Positions 33,239 through 45,223 are shown, counted from the first letter of the stretch. The stretch: DNA of 64,000 nucleotides from Pachypanchax playfairii (GCA_006937955.1 SSNP01000248.1:440903-504902), one strand, 5' to 3'. The notes: a model not told the origin generated them from the letters alone. Translations and numbers: made by a program.

Positions 33239-33936
33239 AGCTACGTTTACACGCGCCAAATTTCCCCAATCTGATAAAAATTTTGATCAAACTCGGAATT
33301 CCCAAGTCCCTGTTTACATGGACACTAACTGAAATGATCTGATCATGCCATGAGTACACATGCACCAAGCACTCAATCAGGTTAAATGAGTTGAGCATGC
33401 GCACAGCGAGTTGTCTTTCCGGGGGAAGAAAAAAAAGTAAACAAACTCCGTCCTTTCTGCACGTCTTTCCCACCCCATCGTGTGCTCGAGCTGACTCACG
33501 TTATCCCCAACATGGACCTTCTGCGGGTGATTACCGTTATGTTTGGGTTTTTACTGGTCGCATTAACCAAGCTAGCGGCTGAATACATATTGCTACTGCT
33601 CCTCCACCACAGGAGAGGAGAGCAGGATGACAGGATGACTGCACCAGCAGACCACTTCTGTTTACCTCCCACCATGTTTTCTACTTGGGTCTGCGAAAGC
33701 AGAAAGACGTCACGCTGCAGTTGTACGCATGCGCAGTGGGCTTTTTTCACCCTTTCTTTCCGAATGGGTGTGTACATGCACGTCTATCCGAATGAAGATC
33801 GGACAAAACCACCCCTCTCGATCGGAAGTTAATTTCATTCTGATCAGGCTGCATCGGATCAAAACATGTTTACATGACGTATTTTTGTTCCTATTGGGCG
33901 TTTATTCTGATTAAATGTGCCCATGTAAACGTAGCT
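33239..33936 (+). mobile_element. Family B MITE, copy B2
   Basis: Same termini as B1, with one change near the left end (ACACG for ACATG). It is 698 bp; a short deletion near the right end removed about 10 bp (after AAAACAT). Flanks are ATT (33236-33238) and AAT (33937-33939). The internal hydrophobic-start frame runs from ATG 33512 to 33832 because the stop used in B1 is lost. Confidence 0.85.
33512..33832 (+). CDS. Short hydrophobic frame inside family B copy B2
   Basis: It starts MDLLRVITVMFGFLLVALTK and contains EYILLLLLHHRRGEQDD like the B1 frame, but reads on into the right-hand part of the MITE for 106 residues. The extra C-terminus is encoded by the terminal repeat region and is unlikely to be meaningful. 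Interpretation as for B1. Confidence 0.28.
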   Translation: MDLLRVITVMFGFLLVALTKLAAEYILLLLLHHRRGEQDDRMTAPADHFCLPPTMFSTWVCESRKTSRCSCTHAQWAFFTLSFRMGVYMHVYPNEDRTKPPLSIGS

Positions 33937-33939
33937 AAT

Positions 33940-34900
33940 ATCAGTCTTTGTGGCCCACTTCGTTTTCCTAGAGGTCTCCACACTTTATCTTCTCAGCAGG
34001 TCTGATGATCAGCTGCAGCCTCCCCTTGTCTTCAGCTGTGAATTCGATACACATGACCATAAGCGAGGTGGCGAGGAGGAATTTAGTGAAAGATGTATAG
34101 GATACCATGTAAAACATAGGGCTACTCAGCTTATGTTATTTAGAGGAACAGTTACCAGTTTTCCCAGCAGAGTGGAGAACCATCTGTTTCACACGTCTGT
34201 TTCACACTTCTTCTGTGTTCTGCTAAAGGGTCAAAGGGCGCTTCATGAGTTGTGCTACTTGTTTTTAAGATCCCAACACAAGTAAGCATGGTAAAAATAC
34301 AACAGATTCACCTCTAAAAACAGAAAAAAATGTTTTTAACGCCTGTGTGTTGTACTTCTGTTGTAATTTAAAGGTGGTAAAGAGAATTTTGTAGCAAATT
34401 TAGATGTCAAATTCACTTTAAAATCATTTTATCAACTTGTAGCAGCCTTATACTTACGGTTTCCAAAAGAAAAAGTTATAATATTCAGAAATCATTAACC
34501 TGGTAAGGCTTGAAATGAAGTAGCCAGTAGATAACAAACCTGTTTCATTATCTATTGGCTGATTGTCAATCACACTTGTACTACTAGGAGTAACAATAAA
34601 CGTGGGGGCTATAATACATGAGCACTATTCAAAAATGACAAACAGTCGTTGAGCTTCTCATTCTGGGCAAAATCCTCTTTACCACCTTTAATCTGACCGA
34701 GGTTCTTTCTGATGAATCATGAGTGTTTAGACTACAAGTTCATCCCATTCAGCCCGTTATTCCTCACAGCTGCTGTTCATGGGATTTTTTTTTGTATCAT
34801 TCTCTATAAACCCTCATGTTTACAGCTGGTTGTGGGTGAAACACTCAGACTAAAAACCAGGAACCATCAAAGTAACTTAAATTCCATTTCTCTACAATAT
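33940..34900. other. Intergenic, nothing recognised
   Basis: No supported gene or repeat. Confidence 0.4.
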
Positions 34901-35065
34901 TGGCCCTGTTCCAATACCCACACTGCACCCTACGGTCCTCCACAAAGTGCACTTACCAGAAGTGCACATAAAGTTTCAAATGCGTAGTGAACAAGTGCGC
35001 ACATATTAGTAGTATTGGGACAGCGAGCATTACGTCAAAGACCTGCGCAACAGTGTTCTTTCTCC

Positions 35066-35690
35066 ATGACAACCAAAATGGCGGTGCTGGTTGCTGTTTG
35101 CATTATTTTGATGCTAGAAATTGTTTTAAAGCAGAACTAAGTAAGTTTTTTCACCTCAATAAATGTTTTCTAGAGTCCCTGTGGGGGTAAACAAGGACTT
35201 GGCGGGGTGATTCGTGGGTCCCTCCCCTCCCTCCGGGGTCTGTGTCCTGAAAGCAGCACTTGCAACTTTCAGTGGATCGGACCCGACTAATCTCGCGAGA
35301 ACAAACCTGCTTTACGGCACTCACACTCACGTACATAAATACAAGCATGAAGCCCTTGCCGTTGTTAGCAACGCCACCCTTAGGAGCGCAAAGATGACAA
35401 TAATACTCACCTGTCGAGACATTTTCTTGGTTTTGTTTTTCTTTCTTCTTGCAAAAGCGTTCTCTGCGCGTTGTTGTTGGGGGGGCGGCAGCGGGGTGGA
35501 GGGGGTGGGTGGTGAGGGGGGGGGGTCTGCGGCGGCGGCGGGGGAACGTTACGACAGTGAGCTTTCACAGGGGACCAGTAGGGGAGAGCGAGAGCAAAAC
35601 TTACTTAGTTCTGCTTTAAAACTCCACCAAACATTTATTTTGAGGAAAATGAAGCACAGGAACCGAAGGAGGCGTATAAGACAGGAATAA
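35066..35690 (+). pseudogene. Split short frame of the outer element, MITE-disrupted
   Basis: The upstream half has an ATG and a hydrophobic stretch (MAVLVAVCIILMLE), the downstream half (after 35619) a basic tail (RKMKHRNRRRR) and a stop at 35688-35690. The TTAA target of the inner MITE lies in a GTT-TTA-AAA codon series. Taking away the insert plus one TTAA copy leaves the two halves in the same frame. Hydrophobic run plus Arg cluster is the form of the N-terminal segment of PIF/Harbinger nucleases, so this is probably the retained start of such a gene in a deletion derivative. Confidence 0.4.
35130..35615. mobile_element. Inner TTAA-flanked MITE with perfect inverted repeats
   Basis: Ends AGCAGAACTAAGTAAGTTTT and AAAACTTACTTAGTTCTGCT are perfect 20-bp inverted repeats. 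They are flanked by TTAA at 35126-35129 and 35616-35619. The outermost bases AG after TTAA match family A (TTAA-AGAGGCC), so both may use related TTAA-targeting transposases. The interior has a GC-rich part (GGGGGCGGCAGCGGGG, GCGGCGGCGGCGGG). No transposase. Confidence 0.88.
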
Positions 35691-36115
35691 ATTGTTAGTA
35701 TATCATGTCCGAAAATACACGTCAGTATCGTTATTAATTAATCATATTTTTCATGTGACACATCTTTCCAAAAGAGAATCAATCAATTGTAATTACACAT
35801 CTAGACAATAAAATAGAATATTGATTATTTGCAGTCTACACTTGAGAAATCATTTTTTTGGTCCGGATGGTTCAGCTATTTCTCCACCTTCTTCTTCTGT
35901 CGAAATTCACACGCAGCAATGCATTGTGGGAAATACCCTTCACTGAAGTCTGCACTGATGCGGGCTTCGGCGAAGTGCGGATCAAGGTTGAAAAAGGGGC
36001 GGGCCAAGGTCACAACTCTTCACTCTGGAGAATCGGGACACCCTACACACTTGCACCCATCAGGAACACACAACTGAAGTGCGCAAGGGTGCAAGTGCGG
36101 GTATTGGGCTGCACT

Positions 36116-37214
36116 TGCACCATTTGCTGTCACGTGATTGGCTGATTTGCTATTTGAATCAATAAGCAATTAAACATCACATCAAATAAAGTGATTTATC
36201 TGATATTTTTATGTCAAACATAAAAGCAGATTTTGGTAAATAAATTTGTGCCTCAAACATGTGATGAATTATGACTTTATACCATTCAACAGGTAAAACA
36301 TGACATAAATCCAGATGAGATGTCTGACTTTGTTAGTCCTGATTTAGAAGAGAGCGATGTTGGTTCTTTGATGAAGGAGGACAGACATCTGGAACCTCAG
36401 TGGTCAAGAAAAGAACCCAACCAATGTTTTTCTTGTTTTACCTTTTTTTGCGGTTGGAACTAACCCAGAACACTATCAAATAGAAAAGACATTTTTTAAT
36501 TCTGTTCTGGCAGTAGGTACACAGATCTCACAGATAGTCCAGGTGGTGTGATATACTTTTCATCACTGTTCAGATTAGGAGGAAGAATTAGCTCTCTTCT
36601 GCTTTCCAAAGCTTAGCTTCTCTCTGTTTCCATCTATCTGTCTGTCTGTGTCAGAGCGTCTCAGGGGAAATCTAAGCCCTTTCTCACATGTCTCTATCTC
36701 TTCTCTCCTTCTCACTCACACGCTGGCATCCATTTTTCCCTTTAACTCTCATGCACTTTCTTCCTATTTGCACCCCTTGCTCTCTTCTTTTCGTATCAGG
36801 AGTGTTCGAGACGAGCAGCGTGTCGCATCAGGAGTTATCCAGTGTGACAGGATGTTGAGTGTCACACGGTCTCCAGCCTTCTGGACAACCTCTCCGACTG
36901 CCAATAACAACACACATATACGGAGAGACAGAGGGAAACAACGTTTTGATCATGCATTTTTCTTTTCTGTCAGCCCATCCTAAAGCCCTCACTGCAAAAT
37001 AAATAATAAATGGTATGCCCCCCTTTTGTTTTTTTCAGTTGTGTTTCTGTTTCTTTACTTTTTCAAATGTTTTCTGAATCCAAAGTCTTATTGATTAGCA
37101 CTCGTTTAGTTCGATTTACACATATGATTCTAATGTAAATATCTTTTGGCTGTATTTTATTTTACATGGATTTTGATCTGCCTCCTTTTGCATGAATTAC
37201 TGCAGTAATGTGAC
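36116..37214. other. Intergenic, nothing firm
   Basis: A pyrimidine-rich stretch at 36560-36800 ends in CGTATCAG and is followed by an open stretch, weakly exon-like. Nothing else recognised. Confidence 0.35.
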
Positions 37215-37217
37215 AAT

Positions 37218-37925
37218 AGCTACGTTTACATGCGCCAAATTTCCCCGATCTGATTAAAATCTTGGTCGATCTGAATTCCCAAATCCCTGTTTACATGGAC
37301 ACTAACTGAAATGATCTGATCATGCCATGAGTACACATGCACCAAGTACTCAATCAGGTTAAATGAGTTGAGCATGCGCACAGCGAGTTGTCTTTCCGGG
37401 GGAAGAAAAAAAAGTAAACAAACTCCGTCCTTTCTGCACGTCTTTCCCGCCCCATCGTGTGCTCGAGCTGACTCACGTTTTCCCCAATATGAACCCTCTG
37501 CGGGTGATTACCGTTATGTTTGGGTTTTTACTGGTCGCATTAACCAAGCTAGCGGCTGAATACATATTACTACTGCTCCTCCACCACAGGAGAGGAGAGC
37601 AGGATGACAGGATGACTGCACCAGCCGACCACTTCTGTTTACTTCCCGCTATGTTTTCTACTTGAGTCTGCGAAAGTGGAAAGACGTCACGCTGAAGTTG
37701 TACGCATGCGCAAAGGGCTCTTTTCACCCTTTCTTTCCGAATGGGTGTATACATGCACGTCTATCCGAATGAAGATCGGACAAAACCACCCCTCTCGATC
37801 GGAAGTAAATTTCTTTCGGATAAGGCTGCATCGGATCAAAACATTCTGATTGACATGTTTACATGACGTCTTTTTTATCCGATTGAGTGTTTATTCCGAT
37901 TAAATGTGCCCATGTAAACGTAGCT
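37218..37925 (+). mobile_element. Family B MITE, copy B3
   Basis: It is 708 bp with perfect AGCTACGTTTACATG ends and AAT on both sides (37215-37217 and 37926-37928), a clear 3-bp direct repeat. The internal frame (ATG at 37489, stop at 37663-37665) keeps MFGFLLVALTKLAAEYILL and HHRRGEQDD but begins MNPLRVIT. Confidence 0.87.
37489..37665 (+). CDS. Short hydrophobic frame inside family B copy B3
   Basis: 58 residues, homologous with the frames of B1 and B2 over its whole length, with a premature stop (MFST then stop) where the others read TW. The start MNPL differs from MDLL. Interpretation as for B1. Confidence 0.28.
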   Translation: MNPLRVITVMFGFLLVALTKLAAEYILLLLLHHRRGEQDDRMTAPADHFCLLPAMFST

Positions 37926-37928
37926 AAT

Positions 37929-38441
37929 GTCTCTTTCACTATGTCATACAATGTCTTATACAATGGCTTCCTAAACTGTGTGTGTGCGTGCAGGTAGGTG
38001 TGCATACGTGTGCGAAACAGCAGCACGTCCTTCAACTAACAAGAGAGACATTTTCAGCTCCTCAGAATTTATTTTTATCAGTAGCTGTTTGCACCAACAC
38101 TCCTGTGCAAAGCAATGCACATATTCACAACAACTGCACATGTGGAGCAGCTCACGTTCAAATCTGAGAGCCAGCATCTCCAAAAAATTGGGAAATTTTA
38201 TTTTCCCTGAAAACCATGTGAATGCTGTGTGCTGAATAAGCTTGCTGAAAGAAGTCATGCTTACTGACGTAATAAAAAGGATTAAGTTTAGTATGTGAGT
38301 TTTTTAAAGATGTGAATTTAGCGCAACGCAGTAGCTGAAACCTGCGGAACCCCACTACACACCTCAAGCTGCTCAAACATGTTTACTTTCAATTTTTGCA
38401 AAACATTTTTATTAGTAGCAAATAAATGGGAGCTTAACTTT
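37929..38441. other. Intergenic, nothing recognised
   Basis: No supported feature. Confidence 0.4.
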
Positions 38442-39656
38442 TTAAAGAGGCAAATTTCAGGACTTTATGGTTATTTCTTAAGTATTAACCAGTAATATGA
38501 AACATTTAATATCCTAAAGGTCAAGGTCAATTTTATTTAAAAAGCGCATTTACAGCAGCATAAGCTGCCCCAAAGCGCTGTACAAGGCACAACACACTAA
38601 GGTTAGCACAATCAACAATAAAAACATAGATTCAAATACAGAACAGTCACAGTTCACAATAAAAACTGTTAAAAACTATTAAGATGCTCAAGTCAACCTG
38701 CATTAAAAGCCAGATCAAAAAGGTACGTGTTAAGAAGGGATTTAAAATGCTCTAAACTCTGTGTGGTCCTAATGTTAAAAGGTAAAATGTTCCACAATTT
38801 AGGACCAACCACAGAGAAAGCTCTGTCACCACGAGTTTTTAAGCAGGTCTTTGGAACTTTTAAGAGAGCTTGAGCGCTGGACCTCAGGGATCTGGCAGGG
38901 GCATAAACGGTCAGCAGTTCAGAAATGTAACACGGCGCCAGGCCATGAAGGGATTTAAAAACAAAAAGTAAAACTAAAATGGATCCTGTAGGAGACAGGC
39001 AGCCAATGAAGAGAGGCCAGAACTGGGCTTATGGGAACCCACTTACTGGTGCCAGTCAGCAAGCGGGCCGCTGCATTCTGGACCAGCTGAAGCCAATGTA
39101 GGGAGGACTGGTCCAGGCCAGAATACAGGGAGTTGCAGTAGTTCAACATCAGGAAACACTTATTAACAGACCTTTAAATCTGTCTGCGTTAAAATTCGGG
39201 TGGTTCCGGCTCCCTCCATCAGGCTGCTTCTCGTCAGGCAGCAGCTCGTTCATATTCATTGTTCGAATTTACTGGACTCTGATTGGCTTACAAACTAGCC
39301 TATGAGAGCAAAGAATACTGTTTCCTGCCCCGCTGTGCATGGCAACGTCAGACGTCGTGTCTTTCTGTTTGCTACGTTATGCTACAGCTTTTAGCCAGCA
39401 GCATGCTAGGCGTGGTTTTAAATGTTGGAACTGCCGAAAACTAACAAACAAAGGAGTTGTGACGAAACAGATACAGGCTGTTCGGACTCGAGAGAACTCG
39501 GGTTTTATCACCACCTGCGTAGTTTGAGAGATAAAAACTGAAAGAGAAGATGTTGACCTGTTTTCACACCCACTATGAAGGTAAGAACACCTGTGGAGCT
39601 AAAATATTCAACAAAAAACCTCAGAAAACCCGTTTTTAATGGAAGGTCCTCTTTAA
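38442..39656 (-). mobile_element. Family A TTAA-MITE, copy A3, split by a LINE
   Basis: TTAA at 38442-38445 and 39653-39656, inverted orientation. The left terminal repeat has lost bases (AAAGAGGCAAATTT). The copy is interrupted after ACATTTAATATC (about 38515) and resumes at ACATCAGGAAACACT (about 39146), the interval being an L2-like LINE fragment. Confidence 0.85.
38517..39145 (-). mobile_element. L2-like LINE fragment, minus strand, inserted in A3
   Basis: The 3' end faces left: the complement of AAGGTCAAGGTCAATTTTAT is a usual L2-type 3' terminus. Read on the minus strand from 39149, LNYCNSLYSGLDQSSLHWLQ, LVQNAAARLLTGTS and LASLHWLPVSYRIHF match the C-terminal part of L2-like LINE proteins. 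After a frame break near 38955 come VFKSLHGLAPCYISELLT and RGDRAFSVVGPKLWN in another frame. It is 5'-truncated, and a target duplication was not obvious. Confidence 0.85.
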
Positions 39657-40904
39657 GTTAAAAGTCTGGATTAAGTCTTTAAAAGTATGACGCAGTGTAT
39701 TTTTGTTAAGTTAGGAGTTAGTTGCAATTATAGTTGAATTAGCAAACAAGTTTTAAAAATAACTATTAAAACATTAAGCCTAAAGTTGTTTTAAAACCAT
39801 GAAAATGATCCCTTGTTGTGTTGAATAATTTTTCTGTTTAAGTGGAAGAATTATCTACCAGTGAAATGATAATGTTAAACAATTTTCAGCTAAAAGCCTT
39901 TTAACACAGTATGAGAGCAAAAAAGTCGCTGAGCAAAAAAATGGTGTAGAAAATAAACTGAAATAGATCAACTGACACTGAAACCGATTTATTTCAAGCA
40001 GTTTTTGAAAACGTGTGTTTTCGAGCATTTAGGCCAAATGAGTGTAAAACAGAACAAACACATGCACTGAAAGTGAGGTTGCCACAGGCTAAATCCTGGA
40101 TCCTGATGTTGAAAAATTAATTATCAAGACTCAGTGATCACACAAATTTTCACACATCAGAATGAAGCTCTGATGAACGAAAATTGTTTTGTTTCCTTTT
40201 ATAGTAAATCTGTGTCTGGATGACATGAAGCCATCAGCAGACTTCTAGGTGTCATGTGAGGTCAGCATGAGATTCTGCTGCCATTCTAGTTTAAACAATT
40301 GCTGAAATTATGCTCAACAATCAGTTGGGACATTAAGTTATGATCATTTGTCACAGTGACATGCTTTTACAATGAATAAAGGAAATGGAAATCAAACCTA
40401 GAAAATCCTTGATATATTATCCTCTTTTGGTTCTGATGAAACCTGTTTTTTAGTAATAAAGGAAAAGCAAGTTGCAAGAGCAGGAAAACGCATCAACCCA
40501 TTCAGAGTATAAGAACATCTATCTGTAATTCTGCATGTACATAGACTTGTATTTCATTATATTTCTGTTGTTAAATAATTAGAATGAAGGCTGAGAATTC
40601 AGTGATCCTCCTTGATTGTGGTGACAGTGTTTCAGAAAGGTGAAACAGAAATCATCTGATTATTCTGATATGTTTCAAACCCTTCTAAAATAATTATGCA
40701 GTGGAACATGTTGATGATGAATGAGTAAGACGAGATGCTGGTTAACACAAAGTGTAAACTGATACTGTGATTGTCCCTCCCCAGTGGTTGTGTTCAAAAC
40801 CCCTTATAAAAAATTAAAAAATAAACTTTGTATGTAGAACCAGCAGAAAATTTGCAACAATGTTTTAGATGCGTTTGCATATAAAATCAGCCGTGGAGTA
40901 AAAC
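39657..40904. other. Intergenic, nothing recognised
   Basis: AT-rich, no supported gene. Confidence 0.4.
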
Positions 40905-40922
40905 CTTAAAGAGTCCCTTCCA
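40905..40922 (+). repeat. Isolated family A terminal repeat
   Basis: TTAAAGAGTCCCTTCCAT is one end of family A with a single change, standing alone 50 bp before copy A4. Confidence 0.6.
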
Positions 40923-40974
40923 TCTGTTACTATACTTATGTATACTGCACATTTTTTAATTATGTGCCGTGCTT

Positions 40975-41518
40975 TTAAGGAGGCCCTTCCATTAAAAACG
41001 TTTTTTCTGAGTTTTCTGTTGAATATTTTAGCTCCACAGGTGTTCTTACCTTCATAGTGGGTGTGAAAACAGGTCAACAACTTCTCTTTCAGTGTTAATC
41101 TCTCAAACTACGCAGGTGGCGATAAAACCCGAGTCTGAACGACCTGTATCTGTTTCATCACAACTCCTTTGTTAGTTAGTATTCATCAGCTCCCGCAGTT
41201 GAAACCACGCCTAGCATGCTGCTAGCTAAAAGTTGTTAGCATAAGACGGAACAAACCGGAAGACATGACGTCTGACGTTGCCATGTCCAGCGGGGCAGTA
41301 AACAGTATTCCTTGCTCTCATAGGCTAGTTTGTAAGCCAATCAGAGTCCAGCAAATTTGAATAATGAATATAAAGGAATTGCAGCCGAATCTTCACGCAG
41401 ATAGATTGAAAGGTCTGTTAATCAGTTTTTCCTAACGTTTTCAGATGTAAAATGTTTCATTTTACAGGTTAATACTTAAGAAATAAGCCATGAAATTTGT
41501 GTGAAATAGCCTCTTTAA
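40975..41518 (+). mobile_element. Family A TTAA-MITE, copy A4
   Basis: TTAA at 40975-40978 and 41515-41518, with terminal repeats AGGAGGCCCTTCCAT and GAAATAGCCTCTTT. It is 544 bp with small deletions. About 50 bp before it match the sequence before copy A7. Confidence 0.85.
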
Positions 41519-44500
41519 TATATTGAGCGATTACTAATATTAGAATCGGTCCACCACCAGGTTTAAGTTTTATTTTATCCCTATTTCTGAAACTCATTCT
41601 GAACTCCAGCAGATTACATTTTAGTCATCCTCGCAAACATAAATGCCGCACACTATCAAACTGGTAATGACATTTCTGACTGCCTGATGCTGTTTTACTG
41701 GTCCAAATCTCATCTGTCCTGTAAAAGTCAGATTTCACTGTGAGGCAAGTGAACTTAGTGTCCAAACCAATTAGGGTTTATACATCCCAAAAATTCAAGT
41801 ATTCGCTGTATTATAATGTGATATATTGAAGTAGTTAGAGATGGAATGAAGTTACTGCATATCCATGCTTAAATTTCGCACATCACTTGACCGAAACATG
41901 GTGCATTCATGGAGATGCTGTAAAATTTACCTCTTTAGAAACAATTTCAATATAATCTCAGACTCATATTAGTAATGGATCACCTTTAGCCTCCCATTCT
42001 GCTTTCACACACAAGTCCCAGCTTTAGACAGAGTGTGTGAAAAGGACATATGAATGGACTAGCGGGAGCTATCTGTCAGGGAAATGTGGTCTTGATGCAA
42101 ACAGACCAATCACACGGAGGCAGAAGAACCTTCACTCAGGGGAAATCTAGAACGTGGGAAAACTGATAAGTAAACAACTTGTTTGTAAGTTGTTTGGCAG
42201 ACAATCAACCTTTGATGTTTGCAGTCACACACACACACACACACACAAAACTATAGCTGTATTGCAGTCAACACTTATCTTGTTCACCAATATTGACACT
42301 ATTGTTATTAACATTCAAGGAAAGGCTGTTAGTAATGTTGGTGAAGAGACCTAAAACAAGGTGGTGGCATGTGCTGATAGCAAACATTAAAAAGTTGTTT
42401 CAATACGAATGGATGACTGATATTTATTCATACTATCTGTCTTGGCTGATGACTCACCCAGCCAAGACAGATTATCGACAGTATGTGGTTCCAGATCCGT
42501 TTCTTCTCCTCTCAGACTTTTAAACCCAAACTGACTTCTGTAAGAATTTTATTTCAAAGTTTATTCTGTTATTATGATATTCCATTATTATCTTATATTC
42601 CATTTCTGGAGTCAAAATAACGACCTGCCACTCCAAAAGTGAGAGAGGGGCCTGAAAGGGCATGGAGGATCTGGAACAGAACTTAACAGGAACAAGTGGG
42701 TTTATGAAATGGAGAAATGTAAGAAACGCTGTTAGTTGTTGCAGTGAAGCACAACTTGGTTTATTTCTTTTAATGAGAGAATTCTATTAAAAGGTGTAAT
42801 ATGGAACATTCTCATAAAAAGCCATTTTTCTAACAAAATAATTCCTCTACGGAGTGTTTCGAGGGGTGTAGAATGAAAGTACAGTATTTCCTTTATAATT
42901 CAAGTAAAATATAATAAAATATTTATTTTGTTGAGTATGACCTTGACATTTTGTTTGAATACACCAGTCAATAGCTGGTACAGTAGCGGGAACCACTGCA
43001 GGTTGCCTAATACAGTGAATAGTCCGTCATAGTGAGGATGGTACTGTGGAGGGTGGTGCAGTCTGCCGGTCAAGGAGCTGCTTCAAAGCCCCGGGAATTT
43101 TGTTGTCCTTCTTGGGGGAGGAGCAACCAGAGAGGATCGGGGGCCGGACTGGGTTTGGGGGAGGAGTTTTCACAGCATAAGAGCGCATATGGGAATCGTG
43201 GGCGTGGCACTCCAATGGCTCAAGGCCTTGTTCTCTTGTTGTGGCTGCGGTAGCCGGGCACTAGATGTTGCTGTGGTGTTCATGTTCCATATTCCACCTT
43301 TAGGTGTCCAAGTTTTCTTTAGAGCCTTCAAAAAGGTTTATTTAATGTTTATTTATTGTTATAATTTCTTACTGATAAACTGTTAGATGGTGAAAAGAAA
43401 ATCAGCATGAAAAATCAGCCGATTTCTAAAGATCAGCATCTGCTACAAGAAATTCCTACCAGTCGACCTTTAGCTGCGAGACGGACTCGTTTTTTAAATA
43501 TATCATTTGCTCATCTGTTCCATGTTCATTGCATTGCTTCATAAAATTCTGTTCTATGTTAAACAAAGTGTTGTCCTCCATTGCTTCTCTCTGTCAGTGA
43601 CTGTTTTATTACCACTTGAAAATAGTCTGTTGTCCAACATGTCCTTATATCATTGAACTCTGTTGTCCAACATGTCCACGCATGAGGTGAATGACCGATG
43701 GAAAGATCAGTTGTGTATTTACAGTTCAGTTTACTGTTGCCATTTTGTCACCATCTTTGCTCGTTACACACACACACACACACACCTGTTATTAAGACAA
43801 ACAGAAAGGCTTCGGAGCCACAGGCGGTGTCAGAATGGTTCACACACATGCCCATCAGTACACAGCTGCTACACTCCAGGGACTCCCCTCTACTTCCAGC
43901 TATTGTTCTTTTAGCTCCATTTGGTTCCATTTTCTTGTCAGTGGTGGTAATTTAAGATTATTAACACCACCGCTTGGAAACATTCAGCACAAGCCTTGAA
44001 GACCTTGAAGTGAAATGCTTCTAGTGAACTCTAGTTACTCTAGTGAGTAAAATGACAGGAGATCAGCTGATTTCTTCTTCTTTATATGATAGAAAATAAG
44101 ATGTGTTATCAGAGGTGACTTATTTAAATGAAATCCTTCAGGTTAAGGACATCAGGACAATAAAAACGACCAAAATCTTTAGAAATAAAACAAATGATTG
44201 TCTTGTTTTGATGCAACACTGTGGCTGCTGTAATCAAGCTATGCCATACAAGAAATGAATAAAATCACTGTCCTAATGATATGGAAGCAACTCCTGCAAT
44301 AAAAAACTCTTTTACCACAGAATATTTAATGTGCCTGCTAATGACTCGATCTGACGTCACTGAACAGTCAAGCTTGTTTCTCACTGGGCTGTTGGTGACA
44401 AACTATGAATGGCATTTTTGAGGGAGTTTTCAAAAGGGCTCGAAATGTTTGTGATTGTGCTGTTTCTTCATGAGGCACAGAATCTGGCTGACATGTTGCT

Positions 44501-44618
44501 GCAATTTTGACAAAGTGAAAAAAATATCAATAATATGACACATTTTCTCCTAAATTAGTCACAGAATCTCATCTCATTTCCATTTCTGAGTCTAACAGCA
44601 CTGGGATGTCTTAGAGAC
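41519..44618. other. Intergenic; short CA tracts
   Basis: (CA)n at 42225-42247 and 43768-43786. A short GC-richer block lies at 43030-43260. No gene or repeat class recognised in this 3.1 kb. Confidence 0.4.
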
Positions 44619-44621
44619 TAA

Positions 44622-45220
44622 GGGTGCATTCACACCAGCCCTGTTTAGTCCACTTGAATCGAACTCTAGTTCGTTTGCACTGAAAGTCCGGTTCATTTGG
44701 GGAGGTGTGAACGGGCAATCAAACTCGGATTTGGACCAAACAATCAAACTCTAGTCTGCCAAAAAACGTGGGTCTCGGTTTGATTGAAACAAACTCTGGT
44801 GCGGTTTGATTGCATGTGTGAACGCAACCGCACTGGAACCGCACCAAAAGCAGAAAGTGGACTATATTGTGCAGCCGTCTCAGCCGCCTTGTGTAGTTCT
44901 CTGTCTTGTTATCTGCTCATTCTGAGTCCACTGCTGCAGAATATTGATCTAAAGATCCCAAAACTACCAGAATCTGCTGCTAGTCCATGTTTGTTTATGT
45001 TTCACTCTCCCGCGGCAGCGCCAGGAAGTGCAGTAACAAGTATTGCAGAAACTCTACAGCGCCACCACAGGCGGGGGTGTAGCATGCTTCAAAGGTTATT
45101 TGGTTCGGTTCAGAGAGTGCAGTGTGAATCCAAACCGCACCAACTAAAAACAGCAACAATGTTGCAACTTTGGTTCCCAATTGAACCGAGTCCACCGGAC
45201 TATACGGTGTGAATACAGCC
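44622..45220. mobile_element. Harbinger-type MITE with TAA target duplication
   Basis: Ends GGGTGCATTCACACC and GGTGTGAATACAGCC are inverted repeats with two mismatches, flanked by TAA at 44619-44621 and 45221-45223. A 3-bp TWA duplication and GGG/GGC start are usual for PIF/Harbinger elements. Length is 599 bp. The inner part has many AACCGAAC / GTTCGGTT-like words near both ends. No transposase. Confidence 0.75.
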
Positions 45221-45223
45221 TAA

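Larger units (their letters stand above)
34902..36115 (+). mobile_element. Outer TIR element interrupted by a second MITE
   Basis: Left end CTGTTCCAATACCCACACT and right end AGTGCGGGTATTGG with adjoining GCAAGGGTGCA form inverted repeats, so both ends share CCAATACCC(A/G)CACT and TGCACCCT. Outer limits are approximate and no clear duplication was seen. An ATG frame begins at 35066/35078 (MAVLVAVCIILMLEIV), is cut by the inner element at 35126-35619, and continues afterwards as LHQTFILRKMKHRNRRRR. Without the insert the unit would be about 720 bp. Confidence 0.7.

Noticed and set aside
25886..37925. CRISPR-like array of repeated units
   Set aside because: The three units are 700-bp MITEs with inverted ends, several kb apart.
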